Shown here piece after piece: positions 4,277 through 9,525 of a stretch of 9,525 bases of DNA. The DNA lies in the NCBI GenBank assembly GCA_013153375.1, contig JAADEN010000119.1, positions 1 to 9,525 of the forward strand. Direction: 5' to 3'. A program made the translations under genes and the position numbers. The DNA is from Chloroflexota bacterium. GTDB taxonomy: Bacteria; Chloroflexota; Anaerolineae; Anaerolineales; DRMV01. The first letter of the stretch is position 1, and each line of letters begins with the position of its first letter. Below the pieces are notes generated by a model. It ran no database searches and was not told the DNA's origin. It was given only the letters and a program-made list of their open reading frames with translations.

Positions 4277-5752
4277 ATGACCACCTACACCCCCATCGAC
4301 CTCACCGTGTATCCCGAACGGCGGGCCCGCGCGGCGCGCCGCGCCCGAGAGCGGGGCATTCTACTGCCCACCTTCGCGCAGATGATCAACCCCGACCTCG
4401 TCCCCGACGACATCAAAGGGGAACTGCGGAACCTGGGTCTGTGGGAGATCCACCCCCGCAACCTGTTCCGCATCACCTGGCACAACGAACCCGTGCCCCA
4501 CGGCGGCCTGTTCGGCCCCGTCAACTACCTGGAATTTCCGCCCGAACTCACCGGCGTGCCGGCCCGCATCGTCGCGCTGGTGGGCAAGTGGTTCCCCACG
4601 GGCGCGCACAAAGTGGGCGCGGCCTACGGCGTGCTGGTGCCCTACCTGGTCACCGGCCAGTTCGACCCCACGGTGCAAAAGGCCGCCTGGCCCTCCACGG
4701 GCAACTATTGCCGCGGCGGCGCGTTCGACTCCCGGCTGCTCGCGGTGCACTCCATCGCCATCCTGCCCGAGGGTATGAGCCAGGAGCGCTTCGAATGGCT
4801 CAAAGGCGTGGCCGACGAGGTCATCAAGACCCCCGGCTCCGAGGCCAATGTGAAAGAAATTTTCGACAAATGTAAAGAATTGCAGGCCTCGGGCGAAGAC
4901 ATCATGATTTTCAATCAATTCGACGAATTCGGCAATTACCTGTGGCACTACGCGGTCACCGGCCGGGCCATGGAAGAGGTGCTCGAGCGGGTCATGGGCC
5001 CCCGGGACGAATTCCGCGGCCTGGCCCTGACCACGGGCTCCGCAGGCACCATCGCCAGCGGCGACTACCTCAAACAGCGCTTCCCCACGGCCAAGGTCGC
5101 CGCGGGCGAGGCCCTGCAGGTGCCCACCCTGATGGAGAACGGCTTTGGCGAGCACCGCATCGAGGGCATCGGCGACAAGCATGTGCCCTGGATCCACAAT
5201 GTGCGCAACACCGACCTGGTCATTGATGTGGACGACAACGCGGTGGTCAGCCTGGCCCGGCTGTTCAACGAGCCCGCGGGCCGCGCCTACCTGGTCCGCC
5301 AGGGCGTGCCCGAAGACCTGGTGAGCCAACTGGACCTGCTGGGCTTTTCGGGCATCGCCAACCTGGTCATGAGCGTCAAATTCGCCAAATACTACGAACT
5401 CGGCCCCAACGATGTGGTCCTCACCGTGCTCACCGACTCCATGGAACTCTACCAGAGCCGCCTGCGCGAGATGCACGAGGAGTACGGCGAGTACACCGAC
5501 ATCGACGCGGCCCGGGACTTCGCCCGCTACCTGCAGGCCGCGGATGTGGACCACCTGCTCGAACTGCGCTACACCGACCGCCGGCGCATCCACAACCTCA
5601 AATACTTCACCTGGGTCGAGCAGCAGGGCAAGGACGCGGACGAACTGCGGGCCCAATGGTACGATCGCGACTACTGGAAGCGCATCCAGGACCTGTTGCC
5701 GCAAATCGACGCGCTCATCGAAGAGTTCAACGCCTTGGTGCGCCAGGGTTGA
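4277..5752 (+). CDS. PLP-dependent fold-type-II enzyme (tryptophan synthase beta / cysteine synthase superfamily), substrate unknown
   Basis: A 491-aa predicted cytoplasmic enzyme that should use pyridoxal phosphate for beta-elimination, beta-replacement or related amino acid chemistry. Superfamily landmarks: PTGAHKVGA, with Lys112 the probable Schiff-base lysine; STGNYCRGG (140-148), placed like the substrate-carboxylate loop; and TTGSAGT (252-258), placed like the Gly/Thr/Ser-rich phosphate-binding loop. It is much longer than cysteine synthase (~310 aa) or TrpB (~400 aa). It has an N-terminal extension of about 90 residues and a charged helical C-terminus with HNLKYFTWVEQQGKDADEL. The start is ATG 4277, six bases after AAGGAG (4265-4270), not the in-frame ATG at 4235 inside the leader. 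The gene has its own extended -10 promoter and a structured leader. No trpA, cysE or other pathway partner lies nearby. Bases 4847-4940 are unusually AT-rich for this gene. Superfamily sure, reaction not. Confidence 0.88.
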   Translation: MTTYTPIDLTVYPERRARAARRARERGILLPTFAQMINPDLVPDDIKGELRNLGLWEIHPRNLFRITWHNEPVPHGGLFGPVNYLEFPPELTGVPARIVALVGKWFPTGAHKVGAAYGVLVPYLVTGQFDPTVQKAAWPSTGNYCRGGAFDSRLLAVHSIAILPEGMSQERFEWLKGVADEVIKTPGSEANVKEIFDKCKELQASGEDIMIFNQFDEFGNYLWHYAVTGRAMEEVLERVMGPRDEFRGLALTTGSAGTIASGDYLKQRFPTAKVAAGEALQVPTLMENGFGEHRIEGIGDKHVPWIHNVRNTDLVIDVDDNAVVSLARLFNEPAGRAYLVRQGVPEDLVSQLDLLGFSGIANLVMSVKFAKYYELGPNDVVLTVLTDSMELYQSRLREMHEEYGEYTDIDAARDFARYLQAADVDHLLELRYTDRRRIHNLKYFTWVEQQGKDADELRAQWYDRDYWKRIQDLLPQIDALIEEFNALVRQG

Positions 5753-5761
5753 TGGTTTCTG

Positions 5762-5808
5762 GGGGATGGGCTCCGCGAACGGCCGGCCGCCGCCGCGGTC
5801 CCATCCCC
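5762..5808. repeat. 47-bp interrupted hairpin between the PLP enzyme and HAD genes
   Basis: GGGGATGGG (5762-5770) pairs perfectly with CCCATCCCC (5800-5808). Inside it, CCGCG (5773-5777) pairs with CGCGG (5794-5798), leaving a GC-rich apical loop. Positions 5769-5786 are the exact inverted copy of 2128-2145. The element begins 9 bp after the stop of the PLP gene, where it could attenuate transcription or protect the 3' end of the mRNA. Only CTTTCG follows, so it is not a standard intrinsic terminator. Confidence 0.75.
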
Positions 5809-5834
5809 TTTCGCCCCCCTCGGAGAGCATCCCC

Positions 5835-6512
5835 ATGCCCCTGGCCCTCTTCGATGTGGACGGCACGCTGACCACCGAGCACACCTGGAAGGCCCTGATG
5901 GTGGGTTTCGCCCACCACGGGCTCAAGCGGGCCACGCATCGGGGGTTCCTGGCCGTGCACTACCCCCTCTACATGCTGCACAAACTGGGGCTGGTATCGC
6001 AGGAGCGCTTTCGGAGGGTCTGGGCTGGCGACCTGGCCTGGTATTTCCGCGGGCTGACGCCGGCCGCGCTCGCGCCCGTGCTGCACACCGCGGTGGACTA
6101 CCTGGCCCAGCACTGGCGCGCCGCGGGCGTGGCCCGTTTGCAGCAGCACCTGGACCAGGGCGACCCGGTGGTGCTGGTCTCGGCCGCGCCCGAGCCGCTG
6201 CTGCGCGCGGTGGGTCAGGCCCTGGGCGTGGCCCATGTGGTGGGCACCCGCCCCGAAATGCGCCAGGGCCGCTACACGGGCCGCACCGTGCCGCCCGTGT
6301 GCATCGGACGGCACAAGGCCGCGCGGGCCCGGGCCTACGCGGAGGCCCAGGGCTGGCCCGTGGACTGGTCCACGGCCTACGCGTACGCGGACGCCATCTC
6401 GGACCTGGACCTGCTGGAGATGGTGGGCCACCCCGTGGCCGTCGCGCCCGACCCCGCGCTGGCGGCCATCGCCCGCGAACGCGGCTGGGAGGTGGTGACG
6501 GATCCGGCCTGA
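5835..6512 (+). CDS. HAD-superfamily hydrolase, subfamily IB (phosphoserine-phosphatase-like)
   Basis: A 225-aa cytoplasmic haloacid-dehalogenase-type phosphatase. All four motifs are present: motif I FDVDGTLT with nucleophile Asp7 and acid/base Asp9; motif II VVLVSAAPEP with Ser116; motif III Lys161 in GRHKAAR; and motif IV YADAISDLDLL with Asp186 and Asp190. The helical insert after motif I (about residues 15-105) is the cap expected of subfamily IB, which includes phosphoserine phosphatase and many phosphatases of unknown substrate. The start at ATG 5835 places motif I at the N-terminus as expected, and GGAGAG (5822-5827) lies 7 bases upstream; the longer open frame to 5412 is inside the PLP gene. 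It heads a run of four same-strand genes. A role beside the PLP enzyme, such as making or clearing a phosphorylated amino acid, is conceivable but only inferred. Confidence 0.88.
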   Translation: MPLALFDVDGTLTTEHTWKALMVGFAHHGLKRATHRGFLAVHYPLYMLHKLGLVSQERFRRVWAGDLAWYFRGLTPAALAPVLHTAVDYLAQHWRAAGVARLQQHLDQGDPVVLVSAAPEPLLRAVGQALGVAHVVGTRPEMRQGRYTGRTVPPVCIGRHKAARARAYAEAQGWPVDWSTAYAYADAISDLDLLEMVGHPVAVAPDPALAAIARERGWEVVTDPA

Positions 6513-6533
6513 ACCTGAAGGGAGGAGGGCGAC

Positions 6534-7100
6534 ATGTCCGAGAGCCTCCGGCTCCATCCCGAGGACCTGGTGCTGGTGGCCATCGTGCCCCAGCCCCGGG
6601 ACCTGCACATCGCCCGCACCCTGGGCTGGTATCGCATTCCCCTGGCCAGCGCGCCCAAAATCGTGGCCGTGGATTGGCTCGCGCTGTATCAACCCGCGTC
6701 CTTCGGCCCCCAGCACCGCTGGCGCATCGAGTACGCCGCGCCCGTGCTGGGGCACGAACTGGTGCGCCGGGTGGAGTTGTTTCGGGACGAGCCCGACCAT
6801 CCCCGCGCCCAGGAGGAGTATTTCAAACTGCAATTGGGGCCTTTGGTGCGCCTGCCGCAGCCCATCCGGGCGGGCAAGTGGCGGCGGGTGACCTTCTTCT
6901 ACACCACGGGCGCGCGGCTGCAGCAAGCCGCAACCCTGGCCGACCTGCGGGCCGACGCCGCGGAGCGGCGGGTGCTGTGGCGCGCGCTGCGGGAGCGGGC
7001 CGCACGGCAAGAGGAGTATCGTGTCCCTTCCCTGCCCGAAGTGCCGCCCGAGGCCTGGCTGGCCCTGCTCGGCTGGCACGGCGGCGAAGTTTCGGGCTGA
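6534..7100 (+). CDS. Conserved-looking protein of unknown function with a WYRIP motif
   Basis: A 188-aa soluble protein I cannot name. It starts at ATG 6534 behind a very strong Shine-Dalgarno (GGGAGGAGG within 6518-6529), 21 bp after the HAD stop, so it is almost certainly in the same operon. Visible blocks are LGWYRIP (30-36), DWLALYQPASFG (47-58), RIEYAAPV (64-71), DEPDHPRAQEEYFKLQLGPL (85-104) and WRRVTFFYTT (116-125), then a charged Ala/Arg-rich helical tail. The alternation of aromatic strands with HPRA and QLGPL turns gives the impression of a small beta-barrel, possibly PUA/EVE-like and thus nucleic-acid-associated, but that is a guess from pattern alone. There is no signal peptide or membrane segment. 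I have the impression of similar domains in other Chloroflexota and cyanobacterial proteins, without a named function. Confidence 0.85.
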   Translation: MSESLRLHPEDLVLVAIVPQPRDLHIARTLGWYRIPLASAPKIVAVDWLALYQPASFGPQHRWRIEYAAPVLGHELVRRVELFRDEPDHPRAQEEYFKLQLGPLVRLPQPIRAGKWRRVTFFYTTGARLQQAATLADLRADAAERRVLWRALRERAARQEEYRVPSLPEVPPEAWLALLGWHGGEVSG

Positions 7101-7126
7101 TAAGCCCCTATTGAGGAGGTGCTGTG

Positions 7127-7411
7127 ATGACTCTATTGGCCAAAATCACGGGAGGTTTCTTTCTGGCGCTGGGCCTGCTCTTGATACTCGGGGGCCTGTT
7201 CGTGACCGTGGGCGGGTCGCTCGGCGAGATGGGCGCGTCCCAGATCCCCATGTCCTTGCGGATGAGCCGCTGGCTGGTTCCGGCCATGATGGGCTTTGCC
7301 CTGATCGTCGAAGGCATGCTGGTCGCGGCTCTGGGAGAGGTCCTGTGGCTGCTGGCGAACATCGCGGAGAACAACGCGCGGCTGGCCGACACCTTCGGCC
7401 GCCGCTCGTAA
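7127..7411 (+). CDS. Small two-helix membrane protein, unknown function
   Basis: A 94-aa integral membrane protein. Helix 1 spans about residues 4-26 (GGFFLALGLLLILGGLFVTVGG). A short loop with MGASQIPMSLRMSR follows, then a long hydrophobic stretch from about 46 to 77 ending in WLLANIAENNARL. The C-terminus is short and charged. Two start codons abut, GTG at 7124 and ATG at 7127. The ATG is preferred because it is seven bases from the GGAGG core of GAGGAGGT (7113-7120), against four for the GTG. The gene follows the 188-aa protein after 26 bp and is probably co-transcribed. No catalytic motif or family signature is visible. Confidence 0.8.
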   Translation: MTLLAKITGGFFLALGLLLILGGLFVTVGGSLGEMGASQIPMSLRMSRWLVPAMMGFALIVEGMLVAALGEVLWLLANIAENNARLADTFGRRS

Positions 7412-7469
7412 GGCGCAGCCGGCCGCGGACGCGGCGGCGCAAGACGAAACGCCTGGGCCGGAGGTGCGC

Positions 7470-7814
7470 ATGATCCGCAAGATGGGAGCCGCGCTGGTGC
7501 TGGCCGGGCTGATTTACCTGGCCCTCGGCCTGGCGTTCCACATCAAGTGGAAGGCCGAACTGCGGGCCTGCCGCGAGGCGCGCCGGGCCCAGGGCGCCTT
7601 CGTCGAGCCGGAGGTGTTCCCCGTGCTGGGCGTGTTCTTCGACATGACCGCCTGGCCTGTGTACGCGTGGGCGAACATCTACCACCACGGCACGCCCTTC
7701 GCGACGCCGTGCACCCACTCCGAAGCGCGCGTGGACGCCCCTCACGCCGCAGCCCGAACCGTCATTCCGCCATCACCGTATCGAACAGCATGTAACCCAC
7801 GGCCAGGAAGATGA
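7470..7814 (+). CDS. Small membrane protein, unknown function, 3' end overlapping ccmB
   Basis: A 114-aa protein with an N-terminal membrane helix (residues 6-23) and a basic, Arg/Lys-rich stretch containing Cys34 (26-41). A second hydrophobic aromatic segment at about 49-71 includes FFDMTAWPVYAWANIYHHG, followed by TPFATPC with Cys81. The start is ATG 7470, five bases after GGAGG (7460-7464); a GTG at 7464 overlaps that site and is less likely. The last 17 codons and the stop lie over the 3' end of the convergent ccmB gene, and this tail (Ala/Pro/Arg-rich) looks like translated antisense, not conserved protein. The ancestral stop may have been lost, or a sequencing frameshift may have extended the frame. 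The two cysteines beside membrane segments are noteworthy next to a cytochrome c maturation operon, but I draw no function from them. Confidence 0.7.
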   Translation: MIRKMGAALVLAGLIYLALGLAFHIKWKAELRACREARRAQGAFVEPEVFPVLGVFFDMTAWPVYAWANIYHHGTPFATPCTHSEARVDAPHAAARTVIPPSPYRTACNPRPGR

Positions 7815-8466
7815 GGTCCGTGGCCACCAGCAGGTGCACCGCGCCCGCGAAGTCCTCCCACGGGAGGCCGCGCAAAAAGCCCATGCTGGCCCGCACCGCA
7901 GGGATGAGCACAGGCAGCACCAGGGGCAGCAGCAGGATGGGCAGCAGCATGTCGCGCGTCCGGGCCTGGACCGCCATGGCCGCCAGCAGCGTGCCCACGG
8001 CCACATAGCCCAGGGAGCCCAGGGCGATCACGCCCCACAGGCCGGGGCTGAACAGGTTCTGGTTGTAGAACACGCTCACCAAAGGCACGACCAGCGCGGC
8101 CATGAAGAGCATGAACAACCAGTTGGCCAGCACTTTGCCCAGGTAAATCGCGCTGCGGTCCATGGGCGCGAGCAGCAGGCCGTCCAGCGCGCCCCGGTCC
8201 TTCTCCGCGGCCATGGAGCGGTTGAGGCCCAGGGTTCCGGCGAAGGTGAAGGTGCTCCACAGCACGCCGCCGATGACGGTGGCGCGGGTGCGCGCGTCCA
8301 GTTCCAGCGCGAAGTTGAAGATGAAGATGACCGACAGCGCGAACACCATCATGCTGGACAGCAACTCCCGGCTGCGCCACTCCGCGGTCAAATCCTTCCA
8401 CACGATGGCCAGCATCGCGCGCCACAAAGGCGTCTCGCGCGGCGCCGGGGCCTGGGATGCCGTCAT
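7762..8466 (-). CDS. ccmB: CcmB, membrane subunit of the cytochrome c maturation ABC module
   Basis: CcmB is the membrane subunit of CcmAB, which acts with CcmC and CcmE in delivering haem for cytochrome c maturation at the outer face of the cytoplasmic membrane. The 234-aa length fits the family (~220). An amphipathic N-terminus with WKDLTAEWRSRE precedes six predicted helices at about 38-56, 66-81, 113-133, 145-168, 177-193 and 213-232. The conserved cytoplasmic loop MAAEKDRGALDGLLLAPMDRSAIYLGKV after helix 2 is the family hallmark. The start is ATG 8466-8464, with AGGAGG (8473-8478 on the minus strand) six bases upstream. It overlaps the ccmA stop as ATGA, so the two are translationally coupled. 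The reading frame stays open far upstream through ccmA, but that is a shadow. No ccmC follows; the operon ends against a convergent gene. Confidence 0.93.
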   Translation of the reverse strand: MTASQAPAPRETPLWRAMLAIVWKDLTAEWRSRELLSSMMVFALSVIFIFNFALELDARTRATVIGGVLWSTFTFAGTLGLNRSMAAEKDRGALDGLLLAPMDRSAIYLGKVLANWLFMLFMAALVVPLVSVFYNQNLFSPGLWGVIALGSLGYVAVGTLLAAMAVQARTRDMLLPILLLPLVLPVLIPAVRASMGFLRGLPWEDFAGAVHLLVATDLIFLAVGYMLFDTVMAE

Positions 8467-9224
8467 GCCGCGCCTCCTGAAGCCGAAGGGGCCGCGGGCC
8501 GGTCGGCCATGACCGCGGCCCGGTAGAAATCCAGCAGGTCCTGGTCCGAGATGTGCTCCCGCGACACCGAGGCCGCGATGCGGCCCCGGGAGAGCACCAC
8601 GAAGCGGGAAGCCAGCGCAGCCACCCGCGGCAGGTTGTGGGAGGCCATGAGCACGGTGCGGCCCTCGGCCGCGATGGGGCGCAGCAGCGCGTCCAGCCGC
8701 GCGGCCGCGTCCTGGTCCAGGCCCGTGTAGGGCTCGTCCAGCAGCAGGATGCGCGGGTCGTGCAGCAGCGCGCGCGCGATGGCCAGGCGCTGCTGCATGC
8801 CGCGCGAGAAGGTGCGCACCGGATCGCGGCGGCGGGAGGCCAGGCCCACCCGCTCGAGCAGCGCGGCGATGCGCTCCCCCGCGCGGGGCACGCTGTAGAG
8901 GCGGGCGTAAAAGCGCAGGTTCTGCTCCGCGCTCAGGTCGCCGTAGAGCAAAGGCTGATGGCTGACCAGGCCCAGATAGCGCCGGGCCGCGGAGGCCTGG
9001 CCGGGCAGACGGTACCCGGCCAGGCGCACCTCGCCGTGGTTGGGGCGGCTCAGAGTGGCCAGAATGCGCAGCAAGGTGGTCTTGCCCGCGCCGTTGGGGC
9101 CCAGCAGCGCGACGAACTCGCCGGCCTGGACTTCCAGATCCACCCCGCGCAACACCACCCGCAGGCCAAAGCGTTTGACCAGCCTGCGCACCGCGATCAT
9201 GGGCCCGGTGGAGGGCGTGCTCAC
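8463..9224 (-). CDS. ccmA: CcmA, ATPase subunit of the cytochrome c maturation ABC module
   Basis: A 253-aa ABC ATPase that powers CcmB during cytochrome c maturation, on the cytoplasmic face. All nucleotide-binding elements are intact: Walker A GPNGAGKTT (42-50), Q-loop Gln90 in SHQPLLYGDLSAEQNL, signature FSRGMQQR (139-146), Walker B ILLLDE (159-164), D-loop Asp170 and switch His196 in MASHN. FSRGMQQRLAIARALLHDP and DEPYTGLD are typical of CcmA. It starts with GTG at 9224-9222, chosen because AGGAGG (9231-9236 on the minus strand) lies six bases upstream; the next in-frame ATG is codon 9. The GTG overlaps the stop of the upstream gene (GTGA) and the stop overlaps ccmB (ATGA), a tightly coupled three-gene unit. 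The C-terminal tail after about 240 is Ala/Pro/Gly-rich. Identity as CcmA rests partly on adjacency to ccmB. Confidence 0.93.
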   Translation of the reverse strand: MSTPSTGPMIAVRRLVKRFGLRVVLRGVDLEVQAGEFVALLGPNGAGKTTLLRILATLSRPNHGEVRLAGYRLPGQASAARRYLGLVSHQPLLYGDLSAEQNLRFYARLYSVPRAGERIAALLERVGLASRRRDPVRTFSRGMQQRLAIARALLHDPRILLLDEPYTGLDQDAAARLDALLRPIAAEGRTVLMASHNLPRVAALASRFVVLSRGRIAASVSREHISDQDLLDFYRAAVMADRPAAPSASGGAA

Positions 9225-9525
9225 GCGTCGCCTCCTGCCGCGTCGGAGGCGTTGCGGCGGCCCTGGGCGCGGGCCAGCAGGCGGGCCAGGTGGGCCTTGT
9301 AGGCCGCGCGGCGGGCGTGGTAAATCTCGTCGCTGATCTTGCCGGCCTTGTGCAGGTCGTCCAGGGCCAGAATGGCGTCCATGAGCGCGTCGGGGTCGTC
9401 CCGCAGCGCGTCGGGGATATCTTCCGCGGCGGGTTCGGACGCGGCAGCCTCGTCCGCGGCCGCGGCCTCACCCGGAGGATTTCCCCCGTAACCGGGGTTG
9501 TCGGACGCGCCCTCCGCGTCGGCCC
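9221..9525 (-). CDS. C-terminal part of an acidic-linker protein with a SHOCT-like helical tail (runs off the right edge)
   Basis: The last 101 codons of a gene that continues beyond the window. The visible protein opens with a Gly/Pro/Asn-containing linker (DNPGYGGNPPGE), followed by a very acidic Ala-rich stretch (EAAAADEAAASEPAAEDIPD). A predicted helical hairpin comes next, DALMDAILALDDLHKAGKISDEIYHARRAAYKAHLARLLA, and a short Gly/Ala/Asp tail ends the protein. The pattern of leucine helix, AGKIS-D/E-E-Y turn, then basic helix resembles short C-terminal (SHOCT-like) oligomerisation or interaction modules. The Asp/Ala/Pro linker suggests that this module is tethered flexibly to an unseen N-terminal domain, possibly membrane-bound. 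It is translationally coupled to ccmA by a GTGA overlap, and so is probably a lineage-specific component of the cytochrome c maturation operon. No named Ccm protein is recognised. Confidence 0.8.
   Translation of the reverse strand, partial: ADAEGASDNPGYGGNPPGEAAAADEAAASEPAAEDIPDALRDDPDALMDAILALDDLHKAGKISDEIYHARRAAYKAHLARLLARAQGRRNASDAAGGDA

Noticed and set aside
4361..5935. Long minus-strand open frame opposite the PLP enzyme gene
   Set aside because: Antisense shadow of a well-supported gene, with low-complexity Val/Gly/His composition and no initiation signal.
5727..7079. Long minus-strand open frame opposite the HAD and unknown-protein genes
   Set aside because: It spans two well-initiated plus-strand genes and the hairpin between them, and its translation has no recognisable domain.
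5835..7814. Candidate anti-phage or toxin-antitoxin system
   Set aside because: A HAD phosphatase with small membrane proteins superficially resembles such modules, but there is no nuclease, NTPase, toxin or sensor domain and no defence-island context.
8467..9471. Upstream extension of the ccmB frame through ccmA, which would give a 569-aa fusion
   Set aside because: The extension is out of frame with the intact ATPase motifs of ccmA, and a strong ribosome-binding site marks the ATG at 8466 as the ccmB start.

Overview
The window is GC-rich DNA (roughly 70% by eye) with bacterial gene organisation. The gene content, tightly packed genes and intergenic repeats suggest an uncultured or thermophilic member of the Chloroflexota (an Anaerolineae-type lineage). 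That assignment rests on the general feel of the proteins, chiefly SecG, the membrane-anchored oligopeptide-binding protein and the long PLP enzyme. No phylogenetic marker was compared.

Layout. Positions 1-1611 on the minus strand hold a two-gene unit: a PHP-domain metallohydrolase followed by queA (queuosine tRNA modification), joined by an ATGA overlap; queA runs off the left edge. Positions 1612-1848 form a divergent intergenic region with a tandem heptamer repeat, hairpins and a near-consensus sigma70 promoter firing rightwards into secG. SecG (protein translocation) is followed by an orphan family-5 extracytoplasmic binding protein. A 342-bp gene-free stretch (3935-4276) is packed with hairpins and repeats and ends in an extended -10 promoter with a structured leader. 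That promoter serves a 491-aa PLP-dependent fold-type-II enzyme of unknown substrate. Four genes follow on the plus strand (5835-7814) and probably form an operon: a HAD-IB phosphatase, a 188-aa protein I cannot name, and two small membrane proteins. They converge on a minus-strand cytochrome c maturation operon: an acidic-linker protein (partial, right edge), ccmA and ccmB, coupled by GTGA and ATGA overlaps. The ccmB 3' end overlaps the last plus-strand gene by about 53 bp.

How the genes work together. Most neighbours are housekeeping or metabolic genes without an obvious shared pathway. The clearest functional unit is ccmAB, the ATPase and membrane subunit of the ABC module for cytochrome c haem handling, which implies a respiratory organism. 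SecG and the binding protein may share the secG promoter.

The most unusual content is the intergenic DNA. Short modules (AGTCGGN heptamers, a GTAGGGGCG-type hairpin, a 22-bp module and an 18-bp module) recur between genes in different combinations and orientations, and several sit on promoters or ribosome-binding sites. I see no CRISPR array, tRNA, rRNA, transposase or phage gene, and no convincing new defence system.
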